A stretch of 64,000 nucleotides of DNA from Siderastrea siderea (GCA_964030785.1 OZ034976.1:1674001-1738000), one strand, 5' to 3'; positions 1 through 13,127 are shown, counted from the stretch's first letter. Numbers and translations are program-made. The notes: generated by a model not told the origin, from the letters alone.

Positions 1-1359
1 TGGTCAAGTGTCCCTCCCCCTGGGACAAAAGCACCAAAAGTTCGAAGGCGCTGTGGAAAAGGAAGATCAAAAGAGCAAATCGAAGACATAAAATATCAAA
101 ACCCGACTACAAAAAAGTAGAGATTCCTTTTTATCCAACAAGCTGTCCATTTCATTGCAAACAGAGTTATACAAATGACACATGAATAGAAGTCAGTACT
201 GTAACTTCCTGAATTCATCGTCAACGTTTTCTACCTACAGTGCATGTAGTCTTAACATTTCTTTAATATTTAATTAAAACAAAAGTGGGATCCAAACAGT
301 TAAAAAGGTTTTTTGCAACGGTTACCGGAACGGACCAAGTTTAGCAGACAACCTAATTTGCATAATGCGAGTCACGCAATTCTCCGGATTAACATCCAAA
401 GATCAGGACTCAGTAATTCGCTTATTTCATCAATTTGAACAGTTCAAAACTTCTATTTGTGTATGCTTTTCTGTATTTATGACTTGAAATGGAGAAATCT
501 TAAAATCTAGAAGCTATTCAGTTCACACGATCCGAATTTGTTCAACAATCTAATTTGCATAATGCGTGTGTCATATTCGCAAAAATCACCAAAAGTCCGA
601 AGTCACTGTGGTAAAGGACGATAAAAAGCGCAAGTTATTTTTATATTTCTGTACTCCCTGACATCTCATTAACGCACTTCGATAGGAATTTAGAGCGACT
701 CGGTCTGGACTCGGGAAATAAAGGCCGACGAAGACAGGGCACTTTTGTGAGTTTTCAGAAAGCGCTCAGATGAGTGTTAATATATCAATTATCACGAGCT
801 TCCACTTCAACACAAATTAAATTTAACATACGCTTTACACCCTTGAAGGACCTCTTAACTTAAAAATAATAACACTTTTTCGCTGCGTGTTGTGGTTTTT
901 GAGCAGTGAGGTCGCCAACTTATACAATTTTCGTGTCTGGCCAGGCGCTAATTTACGCCTTTTGCCGCTCTTACTGTTGTGGGCTCTAAAAAAATATTTT
1001 AGCGTATTTCCCAAAACGAAACTCGTTTCCTTTACTTGTGACCCAAGATGGTTTCCTCGACAAAGTTTGAGGGAAAACTTTTTTCTGACCCGAAATGCAG
1101 TGGACCGCTCTTACAGACATTGCCACTTAATTCCCAAAGATGTTTAACATCAACTGTCTTTTCAGAATAATGATGCATTGTAAAGCAAGCGAATTTCTAG
1201 GAAAGGCAAAGAATACCCGGGGTATACTGCTTCGTCGATTTCTAAGAATTAGCATCAAAAGGAGTGTAATAAAAGAAAAATGACAGCGAGAAAAAACTGA
1301 TAGCCCTCTTCAAGTCAGTTATTTGCTTTATTCTGGGTTTGCAGACCAATAATTACACA

Positions 1360-1545
1360 TAGTGTATATCTGAGCAAATTTGAAAAAAAAAAACTGCGCT
1401 GCTAACGCATCACTTTTTGCTTTTCGCTTTTCACTTTCGCTTCGCTTCGGAGCTGTTGGGGAGGGGTGGAGAGGGGTGGGGAGTCCCACAGCCAGTCATT
1501 TGTAGTGTTCTGTCAGATATGTTGTTCTGAAACCTCTTATATCTA
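1360..1545. repeat. Scrap of Harbinger-derivative internal sequence
   Basis: The segment TGAGCAAATTTGAAAAAAA near 1372, the ACTTTTTGCTTTTCGCT stretch, and the later GGGGAGTCCCACAGCC...GTGTTCTGTCAGATATGTTGTT part match, in the same order, positions about 10970-11010 and 11345-11415 inside the non-autonomous Harbinger element. The intervening sequence is missing here, so this looks like a deleted relic copy. No termini can be seen. Confidence 0.4.
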
Positions 1546-1661
1546 TTTCGTATTATTCTCTGCAAGAAAAGAAGGGCTTGCACATCTATATTGATAGTGT
1601 ATTATCGATTGGTTTACGAATCCTTAATGAGAGAAAAGGAACAGGTCATTGTGGTACTTAA

Positions 1662-1710
1662 GCAGAGCTCACATTAATGGCAATTATTTCTATTAATGTG
1701 AGCTCTGCTG
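1662..1710. repeat. Short hairpin palindrome
   Basis: AGCAGAGCTCACATTAAT is followed after a short spacer by its reverse complement ATTAATGTGAGCTCTGCT. The roughly 18-bp arms are perfect and the loop is about a dozen bases. No coding or splice context is visible. It may be a minimal MITE core or a structured insertion scar. Confidence 0.6.
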
Positions 1711-2779
1711 AAGTCGCGAATGAACTGACGATGGCCACAACTGATCAGGATACATCTAGCACGGATGTCGCAGGTTTAGTTGAATCAATGATATTTAAAA
1801 GACAACAACCCACCGAAAAAACTGAAAAGAGTAACTCTTTCAACTAAACTTACGATTTCAGGAGGTAAGGAGGCTCCATTTAATTTAAAGTATATTTTTA
1901 AATCAACAATAAGTGCTTTCACCCCCCACAAACGTTTCCTTATCTACAATTTTGTTAATTGGCAAAATGTTCTGTAACCCTAATATCACTTTTCTTGCCA
2001 TTTAACAACCACTTTAAATTTACTGCCTGTCAACAGCCGTCGTGGTTACCCCACCCTACGTAGGTAAACATGATTTCCCCAGTATAATTTTCCTTTGATA
2101 AAATAGCTCATGCTTTAATTTTACCCAAGTAATTACAGTTAAACGCATTCAGAAAATTTAAGGGGTAAAGCTGAGCGACGTTCGAAGGTCTTTCACATGT
2201 AATGTGTTTCTTTATCAACCGAATAGGAAGGCGGAGAAACTATTTCCAACGGATATGATGCCAAATCCGTGGTCTGTTTTATATTTCCTCAGACGTAGAA
2301 ATTCTCGACAAATATTAAGTAAAACATGCTGTAAACGTCAACATTCTGTTCACATTCAAGCCATCTGTAATCTTCAACATGCGAATGCCACTTGCAAATT
2401 AGGTCAACCAGCTGGTCACGCACTCCACGAGCCGTGACCAAAACTCGGCTTATCATTGGTAGGATTAGGGGTCTGCTAATCCCTAGGTAAAATTGGTTAC
2501 ACGGGAAAACGCCACTGCCCCGAGGGAAACCGCATATTTACCTAGGTAAAGTTGCCTCGTGTAACCTCTGTGATTAGTGATCAAGGACTGTCTAAGAGTT
2601 AAATTTAGAAAGCCAACGTTCAATTGTCTTTTCAGTGGTAGAAAAAAAACAATTAACTCATTATTTGGTAAGTAAGTTTTGGTATATGATGGTCGAGTAA
2701 TCAGTTAGTTTTGACATCACATCTTATTGGAAATTTTTAATTTTTAGTCAATTAACTATAGCTTTAATATAAATTGCTT

Positions 2780-5700
2780 ACCGCAGCTAGCTGCCAAAAA
2801 ACTCTTTTTCATTGAGGCAAAGGAAGCTCAAACCTGCAAACCAGGAATATTCTCTGTGTGAAATTTATTTATACTCGGTTGTTTTCGATAATGCAAATGT
2901 GTTGCTTTAAACCTACCCATGGCGTACGAGGAATTGTTTTTTTGTGATCCAACTTTACAAGAAAGAAAGTGGAGAAACCTGAGGACGACCTTGTTTAATC
3001 TTTGTCTTGCAATAGAATTAGCCGCGAGATTAGTGCGTCTGAAGAGGGAAGAAAAATTTTGATTGCCTAAGCTTGCGAGGACGCCGGTTTCCGCCCTGAA
3101 ATAAGGGTAATTACGCTTGCAGTTAATGAAAACCGGCCGTTTCTACAGCTTAAGATTTTGCTTACCGCTCTCGTTATGACTTCAGACGCTGTCTTAGAAG
3201 TTACTTAGAGGAAATTTAAAACCTCCGTTTATGAAAATAAGAACAACAAGCCTTCTTCAATTTTTTTGTTAGGCTAAGACACGAAGAGTACAGTAAAAAG
3301 CTATGAAATTTGCGTCAATATTCGTGTCGCCTTTAACATGTAGTAAGTCATACATATACACATGGTATCCTAGTCTCACGTTAACATAATTCGTGGAGTT
3401 CTCTCAAGCGGTTTTGACCCTTTCACTCTTAGAGAGAAAATGTGTTTTTTGTTAAGGCTGTTTACAAAATTTTGACGTGTTGCCATTCAAACAAAACAAA
3501 AACTGCAGAGAAGGACTTTAGTTGCTGTGGTGGTAAGATAAGTTTGTGAACGAAATACTGAAAAGTTAAAATTCAAATAAAACGCTTGAATATTGGTTGC
3601 TAGCCGGTTGTTGTTTGTTTTCCACAGCACGTACTACAAACCGAAATTAATGACCTCAGACGTTATTTTAGAAGTTACTTAATGGAAATTAAAAATCTTC
3701 GTTTATGAAAATTAGAACAGCAAGCCTTCTTCATTTTTGTTTGTTAGTTTAATTTTCGCCCTACGGAAAGATTTGGCAACATTAAGTTTTGTACATAGTA
3801 GCTTTAATTTCTCGTCTTGTTACGTTGTAAAATTCTCAATAAAATTTAAATTCTGTAGTAAACTTACCAAGATCTAACAAGGCTAGTTGCCAAAAAGCTT
3901 TTCTCGGTGTTTCTTAGTGGGGTTAACGGAAACCTGTAAACGGGAAATTTTTACAGTGATAATTAATGTATTTTTTTTTAATTGCTATACTTAGAAAAGC
4001 AGTCGAAGCAATGTGTAAGAATGCTGAAAATCTGATACAAATGATTTTTAAAACTTGGTTAAAATATTAATACTTTCACACTCACCTCGAAAAGAGATTT
4101 GATCATTCCTAAAGTGACTTCATTTTTAGGTGTTTAATTCTAGCAATTACATGACTCTTTAGTCAATAAATGGTTAATGGCAGTCTATAAATATCACTGA
4201 CTCAAAAGGCACTTATAATAGCTAAAGAAGCTGAGTTTTAGGCTGTTGTTGTTCGAGCATTGGTCAGTCTACTATATTTAAGGTGGATTATCAGTCTCTA
4301 TATCGATACCGTTGACAGTTTTTGTGAATTACCCTTCATTTCTTAAAAACCTGGTCCAAATCATAGTTAATAAAAAAATCTGGTTATGAAGCTCAGCAAA
4401 GTCCTTTGTTTTATGTTTTTGTTACCGTTTTTAGCCTTCACGGTGCACAAACAACAATAGGTTTTGAATTTTACATGAGCAACGAACCAATAAAAATGTC
4501 ACTGTTAAGTTACTCAGCCATAGTGTGTGATCGTAAAACAAAAGATTGTGCACTTTCGTAGAACTTTCAACATAAATTGCAGCACCTTTGTTATGGCCTT
4601 TGAAACTTGCAAGGTTTCATAACCAGTCCCTCGAGTAACTATGTCCAAATATAGAACTGTTCACTTGTCGAACCCGATTTAGAACGACCCCAATAAATAC
4701 ATGTATCCGCACCAACAGCTGTGAAAAAATATATATATTTACACAATAACTGAATGATGTCATCCGCAATAAAGGCAATTAACAAACGAGCCAATTTAAA
4801 ATGAATTGACCTTGAGCCTAATACTTTCCCGTCCGTCCCTCCCACTCAGTCAATAAGTGCATAAAATTGCCCATTGGCAAGCCTATTGCGCTGTAAAGCA
4901 TCACGATGAAGAAAACCAGATTTGAAATTCCAAAACCCCCCGTGACGCCACTATACTACATAAGAAATGGATTCCCAAACTACTCTCAAGTAATGAGTTA
5001 AAATGTTGACCTGGCTGCTGAAGGGGTGGGGATTTTTTCACAGTAAAATAGACGGACATACACATATACCCCTAAAACCGTTCAAGTCGCAGACTATGCA
5101 TGGGAAGTCTTTGATCGCGGAACCAACGTCTGCGACAGAAAGGGCAGTTACGTTTTTCGTCCCGAGCTGCATTATTACCATATCAGTGAGGTGCAAAAGA
5201 CTTAATAATTTCGAGATCATACAGCCTGGTTTGATTAAACGTTCTTCTCCCTAAAGCTCGCCACCTTAAAAGAAGGTCATTGCTCACGTGAAAATTCCTC
5301 ACAATCTCGTTACCAAATTTGACAACAACAAACGAATGGAAGCGTTCTTTAAACGAAAGCTCGAGATCTATGTACAAGTGTTGGTGCCATGGTTTAGATA
5401 CCTTGTGCAGTTAAGCACGAAAATATGAAAGGGAAAAATAATCAGTAGCAAATTAAAAACAAACACCAAGGAAATGGAAAGTGGAAAAAGGGAAGAGTAT
5501 GCAAATTTCACTTGCCTGAAAAGGTTCTCAGGGTCCTAAAATGACGCAAATAGAGAGACTTTTCTTGAGATATGGTTGCTTCGGATGGTGAGCGACAGAA
5601 GGGCGAATACAGCGAGAGGTTCTACTTATAACGTATCGATCAGGATCTACCCTACAACCTCATTGGCTAATCACAAACAGTATCTGTTCTCGGTGAGAAC

Positions 5701-8700
5701 AAACGCAACAGATTATCACATGGTAACAAATCTCGGCGTAAGAAACATTATGTCTGACGTTTAAGTTTCGAGTTGCAAACAAGACACAGCGGCCTACTTT
5801 TATCCGTAAAAGCTATTTTAATTGAAAGGTAAACAGGAAAATTAAAATTTACTTAACTTAAGTAATAAAGAGTTGGAAAAACACTTTTTAAGAGCTACAG
5901 CAGCTCTTTAAGGGAAAAACATATCAAACGACCAAGAGGAAGTGTCACGAACAAAAAGATAATAAAAGAAGGACGCTATATATTTTAAAAATCACACAAA
6001 ACAGGAACCTTAAAATGTGTAAACATGTTAAAAATATGATATACAGGATTTCGTAAACTTAAAATCATTTCACTCACTTCAAACAGAAATTTGGTCACCC
6101 GTTTTTAATTAGTGAATTTAATAAATAAAATAAAGTAAGTGAATAAATTAATTGTCACTATAAAAATTTCCTGTTTACAGGTTTCTGTTGACCCCACTGA
6201 GAGACACCGAGAAGAAAATTATACAAATCCTTAATGGTAGATGGTTCGTAACTGAAGCCGGCACAAAGATCACTAATGAGAAGCTAATTAGGTTGTTCGA
6301 AGAATGGGTCAATTCATGCTAAGGTTAATATATTCGGATTATCCGTCTCTTGTGCAAACAAGAGACAAACGTTTGTAAAAACAAACGCCAAGGAAAGCAA
6401 AATTAAAAAAAGGGAAAATACGCAAATTTAACTTGCCCGAAAAGATTCTTACCGTCCTAAAATGTCGCAAATAGAGAGACTCTTTCTGAGATATGGACGC
6501 TTCGGATAGTGAGCAACAGAAGGGCGAGTATAGCAAGAGGTTCTACTTTTAACGTATCGATCAGGATCCGCCCTTCAACCTCATTGGCTAATCACGAACA
6601 ATATCTGTTCTTGGTGAGAACAACCCAACGGATTATCACGTGGTAACAAATCTCGACGTAAGTAACATAAAATCTGATGTTTAAGTTTTGAATTGTAAAC
6701 AAGAAACAGCGTCCTACTTTTATTCGTAAAAGCTATTCACTCGAAAAGTCAATAGGAAAAATGTAAGATTACTTAACTTCATCTGCATCTGAAACGGAAA
6801 GAGAAATTTTGATTGCCTATGCTTGCGTGGATGCCGTTTTCCGCGAGGAAATAAGGGTATTACGTTTGCGCTAGTACCTGTGAGGCTAGTGAAAACCTCG
6901 AAAGCTCGCGGTTATGATATGAACTGTGGCCTAAAGGAAAGGCTAACAAACGAAGAGTACAATGAAAAGCTACGAAACTTACGTCGATATTCGTGCCGCC
7001 TCAAAAGCGTATATGTAAGTCTTATACACGTGATTTCCTAGTCTTGTGGAAGCTCAAATAAACATAATTCCGGGAGTTCCCTCAAGCGGTTTTGACCCAT
7101 TCACTCTTAGAGAGAAAAATGTGTACTTTTTAAGTCTCTTGACAATTTTTTGACGTGTTGCCATTCAAACAAAAACTGCTGAGAAGGAATTTAGTTGCTG
7201 TGGTGGAATTTACGATGCTCTTAAGGGTGGTTAACTTTTAAGTTGTGGACGAAATACTGAAATGTTAAAATTCAACCAAAAAAAATAACCCTTGACCATC
7301 GCTTGCTAGCCGGTTGCTGTTTGTTTTCCACAGTACGTATTACAAAGTAAAATTAATGACCTCAGAGGTTATCTTGGAAGTTACGCATAGGAAATTTAAA
7401 ATCTCCATTTATGAAAATAAGAACAGCAATCCTTCTCCACTTTTTCTGTTAGATTAATTTTCGTCCTTAGGAAAGATTTGGCAACATTAACTTTTGTACA
7501 GAGTAACTTTAATTTCTCGTCTTGTTACGTTGTAAAATTCTCAGTAGAATTTTAAATTCTGTGTAAAACTTACCAAGATCTAACAAGGCTAGTTGCAAAA
7601 AAGCTCTTCTCGATGTTTCTCTGTGGGGTGAACAGAAACCTGTAAACGGAAAATGTTCACAATTACAATTAATTTATTTACGTATTTTATTTTCTTAATT
7701 GCTTTGCTCAGAAAAGCTTTCGAGGCAATGTGTAACTGCACGGAACATCTGATGCACAAGATTTTGAAAACTTGATTAAAATCATTTCACATTCGCCTCA
7801 AAAAGAGATTTGATTATTCCTAAACTGATTTCATTTTTAGCTGCGTGTTTAATTATATAAATTATATAACTCTTTTATGGGTAAACGGTTCCTAATGGAA
7901 GGCTATACATATCACTGACTCAAAAGTTACCCATAAGAAGCTGAGTTTTAGGTTATTGTTCGCTCATTGGTCAGCCTATATTAAAGTCTGATGATCCGAC
8001 TTTAACGATATCGTTGAGAGCTTTTGTGAATTACGCTTCATTCCTTAAAAACCTAGTACCGTTCACTTGTCGAACCCGATTTGAAACCACCCCTGGTCGG
8101 CCAATAATTATCCGCACCAGCTATGAAAACAACACTTTCGCAATATCTGATGTCATCCGCAATAAAGGCAATTAACAAAAAAGCCAATTTAAAATGAATT
8201 GACCTCGAGCCAAATATTTTCCCGTCCGTCCCTCCCACTCAGTCAATAAGTGCATAATATTGCCCTAATATATTGAGCTGTAGAGTATCATGATGAAGGA
8301 AACTAGATTTGAAACTCTAAAAACTCCTATGACGCCACCATACTACATAAGAAATGAGTTCCAAAACTACTTTTAAGTAGTGAGATAAAATGTTGACCTG
8401 TCTTTTAAATGTTGGGGGGGGGGGGGGGGCGTCTTTGCAATAGATGGTCTAACAGACACATGTAAGCCTAAAATCGTTTAAATGAAGCCCTCAATCACGG
8501 AGCCAATAGGAGCTTAAGCAAACACGACGGCGACGGTTAACGAGAACGTCTAAAAGAAACGCCTTAAATAGCAAACAATGACTGCAAGTGCGTTATACCT
8601 TTTGCTACCGTTCGTTGCCATTCTGTGCACACTTCATCGTCAAATGACGAAATTCAAAGTTTTGTCTAGGACGTGAACGCACGACGGTGAATTCTCGTTT

Positions 8701-10370
8701 TTCTTCCTGAGCTGTAACGCCGTCGAGAAATTCAGTTCTTGGATCGTTCAGCCACATTAGACAGATAAAACTAAACGAGTTGGAATAATCGCGAAGAAGT
8801 TTAACACATTGTGAAGTCATTTTAAACTGACGTTTTCCTTCGCGTCGCCGTCGTGGTTGTTTAAGCTTCCTAATATCTGTGCCAGAAAGGGACGTTACGT
8901 TTTTCATCCCAAGCTGCAATATTTCCTTAGGTGAGAGAGATTAAACAGTTCCGAGATCGATCATACAGCCTTGTTTGATTAACCGTTCCTTCCCCTAAGG
9001 CGGGCCGTTTTAGAAGTACAAGTGTTGGTGCCATTTTTGAACAAAGTTGTGCAGTTAAGCGGCGAAGAAATTAAAGGGACAGACAACCGGTAGCAAATTA
9101 AAACAAATGCCAAGGAAAACGAAAGAAAAGGAAGAATATACAAATTTAACTTGCCTGAATACGGTCCTAAAATGACGCAAATACAGAGACACTTCCTGCA
9201 ATATGGATGCTTCGGATGGCGAGTGACAGAAGGGCGAATATAGCGTGAGGTTCTACTTTTAGCGTATCGATCAAGATCCGCCCTACAACCTCATTGGCTA
9301 ATCACGACCAATTTCTGCTCTGAGTTAAAGAACAAACCCAACGGATTGTCAGGTGGTAACAAACCTCGACGTAAGTAACATTATGTCTGATGTTCAAGTT
9401 TCGAATTGCACACAAGAGACAGCGCGCCCTACTTTTATTCGTAAAAGCTATTGTAATTGAAAAGTAAATACGAAAACTGAAGTTTACTTAACTTTAGCAA
9501 TAAGAAGTTGGAAAAATACTTTTTAATAGCTGCATTGATCAGCTCTATAAGAAAAAACCAATTAAATTACTAAGAAAAAGTGTTACGAGCTTAAACATAA
9601 TAAGTAGAAAGATACTATTTTAAAATCACACAAAACAAGACCTTTTTTAATGTGTAACCAGTTTGAAATTATGATATACAGGATTTTGTATACTGAAAAT
9701 CATTTCACACTTACCTCAAACAGAAATTCGATCCTTGCTTCTAGTAAATTTAATTTTAACTGTATGCAAATAATTCAAATGTTTAATAGTAGATGGTTCA
9801 TAATTGAAGCATCCCTGACACGAAGCTAAGTTTCAGGTTGTTCACAGAATGGGTGAACAATAATAAGTAGAAAGATACTATTTTAAAAATCACACATAAC
9901 AAGACCTTTTTAAATGTGTAACCAGTTTGAAATTATGATAAACAGGATTTCGTACATTTAAAATCATTTCACACTTAACTCAAACAGAAATTTGATCATT
10001 CCTTCTAGTAAATTTAATTTTAGCTGTGTGAAAATTATTCAAATGTTTAATGGTAGATTGTTCGTAATTGAAACATCCCTGACACGAAGCTAAGTTTCAG
10101 GTTATTCACAGAATGGGTCAATTTATGCCAAGGTCTTTTTAGTCGAATTATCCGTCATGGATAGCAAATTACGCGTTTCTTAATATGAACATTTACTTCC
10201 TTTGAAAACTGGTCCAAACTTCGAACTCTTTGCATGTCGAGCCCGAAACGCATTAGGAACGACCTCAATAATTCTCTGACCAGATGTGTAAACAATACGT
10301 TTGTGTAAGATCTGATGTCAATAAAGGCAATTAACAAACATGATAATTTTTTAATCAATTCACCGACTCT
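2780..10370. repeat. Diverged tandem segmental duplication, unit about 3.7 kb
   Basis: A series of landmarks occurs twice in the same order with an offset of about 3.4-3.75 kb. Examples are the AAATTTTGATTGCCTA block (3055 and 6806), the CTCAAGCGGTTTTGACCC block (3405 and 7081), the CACTTGTCGAACCCGATTT block (4660 and 8060), the AAAGGGCAGTTACG/AAAGGGACGTTACG block (5138 and 8883), and the GACAGAAGGGCGAATA block (5592 and 9228). The last block has a third copy near 6517. An inverted fragment also exists: the stretch around 6178-6220 is the reverse complement of 3903-3945. I see no protein-coding signal in either copy. Divergence is by many substitutions and small indels, so the duplication is old. 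Confidence 0.7.
9597..10135. repeat. Tandem pair of about 273-bp units
   Basis: The block beginning AATAAGTAGAAAGATACTAT near 9600 and running through ACACGAAGCTAAGTTTCAGG near 9835 recurs at about 9874-10112 with high identity. It includes GTGTAACCAGTTTGAAATTA and CATTTCACACTTA. A third, more diverged version is present near 5960-6070. This is a local duplication superimposed on the larger segmental duplication. Confidence 0.7.
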
Positions 10371-10885
10371 ACTTTTGCCACATAAAAACCGTAATCAAAC
10401 TACAATTTTAAATAATTTGTGCCAGTATTATAGGATTATATTTCAGTTTGCTTATGTTACGTTTTTAATGACTACTAAATTTGACTAGTTATAGTTCCGA
10501 AAGAAACTGTATAGGAAACATCAACTGTTTGTTTCTTGCACTGTTTTTCTTTTTTACTGGCTCAGAGTAGAAGCTAATGGGGTTTACCAATTGTAAATCA
10601 CAAATATTGCATTAGACTCGGCACAAGAAATGATCGCCATCTAACGGTTGCTAAGTGTCCCGTTCTATTAGACTGGTGCAGACGACCCCAACCAGAATTT
10701 GTTGAGATAAATTATTCAGACGTTTTAACATTTTATCTGAATCAAAATCAGATAAATTGCAAGACAAGAGAAAAGAAATTAACCGATCAACATGTACATG
10801 TGCTTCTTGTGGAGTGATTGAGTTTATTTTGACTGCTTTTAATCCCTCAGGGAAACATAGAAACTACGCATGGAGACAAGGACTG

Positions 10886-12076
10886 GAGCCAGGGGTCAAT
10901 TCAATAAAGAAACTACACTTGTAGTTTTTACACGTGTAATTTACACGTGTAAAGTCCAACTTGTAAATCTGAGCAAATTCGAAAAAAACTATGCCATAAC
11001 TTTTTCGCTTTGTGCCGGACGTCCGGGACAAAGCCTTCCGCGGCCGACCAAAAGTGAGGGGGCTTGGCGTCAAACGGCAGACCACAGTGCTCCATGGGGA
11101 CCAAGCTTTGTGACCACTGGTGAAAGCTGGGTCTGGGACTCCATTCAGGGAGGGATAGTGAGGTTTTACATTAGCTGTGCTGTGCAAAAGATCTGAAATA
11201 GAAGTGTTTACTGACTCTTTAGGGCAAACTGATCGCTTGACTCTGTGCACAGAGCTTAATCTAGCTAGCCGGACACCCTCGAGTGGAGGGTTGGCTAACC
11301 CAGGGAGGGTCGGAGCTGCTCTGAGGTCCCTGGGGAACTGCGGGGTAGGGGTGGGGAGGGAGTCCCACAGGCGGCCATGTTGCTCTGTTATAGTGTTGTG
11401 TCAGGTATGTTGTTGTAAAACCGCTCAGAAATACAAGAATTCAATAAACGAATTTTCTACTCTGAAACTCACACGTGTAGCACGAGTCAGATACAAGAGT
11501 AAATTACAATTGTAGCGTTATAATTGTAAACTCCGCTGGAATGTACTTGTAGGTTACAAGTGTGCAATCAAATCTCTCTGCTTTAATCTATGCTAATGTA
11601 TTCTCTAATCCCAGGTTTATTAATTCCCAAAGATGAGCAAAAGCGTCCACAGAGAGACGAAACTTCTCCCAAAATTCCCGGGGATTTTCAGTGTCAAATA
11701 ACTGTTTTTCCTAAAAATTTCTACGCTGCCGAATACATCCGTGTCTCAATAGTTCTTCAAGTTCTTCTTCGCTAGACTAGGACATAAGTCGTCAAGTCGT
11801 ATGTTAAGCTTACAAGCGACTGACCACTTGTAGTTTGCACTTGTAGTTTACAAGTTAGACTTTTGTAAAAATACAGGTCGGACTCCTGTGAAAGTTTTAT
11901 TGAATTGGATAAGTACCAAATTCCACAAGTATAGCGCTACACCTGTAATTACAAGTCGGACACTCGTAACAAGGACTTGTAACGATGTTTATTGAATTCA
12001 TTTTTGCGTGCGCTTGTAAAAACAAGTGTCCAGCTTGTAATCTACAAGTGTAAAAGTTTTGTTGAATTGACGCCAG
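10886..12076 (-). mobile_element. Non-autonomous PIF/Harbinger deletion derivative
   Basis: The ends are inverted and similar: CCAGGGGTCAATTCAATAA at about 10889 and, reversed, CTGGCGTCAATTCAACAA at about 12076. Next to the ends lie several short TACACGTGTAA / ACTTGTAATTTACAAG type repeats in both orientations. The same subterminal motifs bound the 15.2-19.0 kb element, which encodes a Harbinger transposase, so the two belong to one family. Inside is the beginning of a transposase gene on the minus strand, truncated after about 60 codons, so the element would depend on a partner for mobility. The target duplication is not clear. Confidence 0.7.
11590..11785 (-). pseudogene. Harbinger transposase N-terminal fragment
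   Basis: Read on the minus strand from an ATG at 11785, the frame gives SSEEELEELLRHGCIRQRRN and then ENPREFWEKFRLSVDAFAHL. This aligns with the start of the transposase at 15521 (SSIEEELEELLRHRFIR, then ENPREFREKYRLPVEAFEYL). Two in-frame stops (codon 3 and after RRNF) show it is dead. It has no insertion between CIR and QRR, exactly where the copy at 15.5 kb carries the 167-bp foldback, so it serves as an internal empty-site control. The rest of the transposase is missing. Confidence 0.8.
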
Positions 12077-12986
12077 TAAAAAGAGGTGAAGAGGCCGGGG
12101 AGAGACACGAAATAACATCATGTTAAAGAGTCGCATGCGGTTCATTGGTCAGAAGTGTAATGTTTCACATTTCTTTGTTGTAAACTCTGCTCTCTGCTGG
12201 TCCGCTTTGTCGTTAACCAATAAAACTCCACTTATACTGGGTTTGTTTCCCTTTCTTTTTAGGTGGGGTGGGGTGGGTGTGTTTGATTAGATGTTTATCA
12301 GTGAACGCAAAATTCCATTTTTCAGTATTATTCATTAAAACATAAACGAAAAAATCCTCGCAAATATCATACCGACATTTTGAAAAAAAAATGCAGAAAT
12401 ATCGGACCTCAATTAATTTTTTTTTTAACAAAGAAATGCATTCTAGGGGAGGGGGGGAGCGGCTTGCTAAGCCCGGTATGATACTGATCTATGAAGCTAA
12501 TAGATACAAAAATGATAATGAAATGAACTGCGGGTGAAATATGGCGTGCCTTAAAAAAAACAGGGTTGAACAGGACCTTGCGATACCATAGAACCGGTTC
12601 GAGCTACAATCTGTGTCACCATGCTGGAAAACCGTGGGAACTATCGTGCCTCCCTCCCTCTCCTACTAGGCAATGTTTCAAAGAACGTTTCAACTAATTA
12701 GATAAAGGCAAACGCGCAGACCATTGTGCAGTATTAAAATGACGGTAGGAGCGAAGGGTGTTCCAGGTACTTGTGTTACCGTTTATAGCATTGTGCCGAT
12801 GAACAAAGTTGAAGTAACTTCAATTTCAGTTCGGCTACAACGTACAGTTCCTCCTACTTTCTCTCAAGCTCAGCGTAGCATCGATGCATACATGACCATA
12901 CATGTAATGTGGGATGTTGTATAGCACTTTCGTTAGTAATCGTAATAATTAAATGTTGTGAGAAAAGTGCTCTTGGGTAATTGTTT

Positions 12987-13020
12987 CCAGACGTTTCAGG
13001 TATGACCCCTACATCAGTGG
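12987..13020 (-). ncRNA. Hammerhead ribozyme-like motif in opposite arm
   Basis: On the minus strand this reads CCA, then CTGATGT, then AGG...CCT (stem II), then GAAAC-GTC-TGG. Stem II pairs fully here and the GAAACGTC part is canonical, but the last base of the CTGATGA box is changed to T. The plus-strand arm has the intact box but a mismatched stem II. The two arms together imply that an ancestral sequence had a complete core. Confidence 0.45.
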
Positions 13021-13075
13021 ATTAATTTTTTGGTTCCACAGAAAACGTTGAAGTCAAACGCAACCAAAAAATTAA

Positions 13076-13111
13076 TCCACTGATGAAGGGGTCATACCCG
13101 AAATGTCTGGA
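13076..13111 (+). ncRNA. Hammerhead ribozyme-like motif (type I, decayed)
   Basis: The core CTGATGA (13080-13086) is followed by a short GGG/CCC stem (13088-13099), then GAAA (13100-13103) and a GTC cleavage triplet (13105-13107). TCCA before the core can pair with TGGA after GTC as stem I. This is the layout of the minimal type I hammerheads described in Penelope-like elements. An unpaired A sits between the core and stem II, and GAAAT replaces the more usual GAAAC, so activity is uncertain. The inverted partner at 12987-13020 has compensating differences. Confidence 0.5.
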
Positions 13112-13127
13112 AACAATTACCCAAGAG

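Larger units (their letters stand above)
1..2780. other. Gene-free AT-rich stretch
   Basis: I see no exon with convincing protein character on either strand. The stretch contains an internal repeat: the CACCAAAAGT...CTGTGG segment near 30-60 recurs near 588-615, and CATAATGCG recurs near 361 and 559. It also holds a short hairpin at 1662-1710 and a scrap related to the Harbinger derivative of 10.9 kb. The short open frames at 887-1147 and 2204-2437 have no recognisable domain and no splice context. Confidence 0.5.
12970..13127. repeat. Foldback hairpin carrying hammerhead motifs in both arms
   Basis: CTCTTGGGTAATTGTTTCCA at 12970 pairs with its near-perfect reverse complement ending at 13127. 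The arms are about 65 bp and the central loop about 25 bp (13037-13060). The arms differ by only a few bases. Each arm contains a hammerhead-like core, one per strand, annotated separately. Hammerhead ribozymes are known in Penelope-like elements and their derivatives, which is the most economical origin. There is no ORF. Confidence 0.75.

Noticed and set aside
12724..12924. 66-codon plus-strand frame near the hammerhead hairpin
   Set aside because: There are no domain, splice context or paralogue. Its length is expected by chance.
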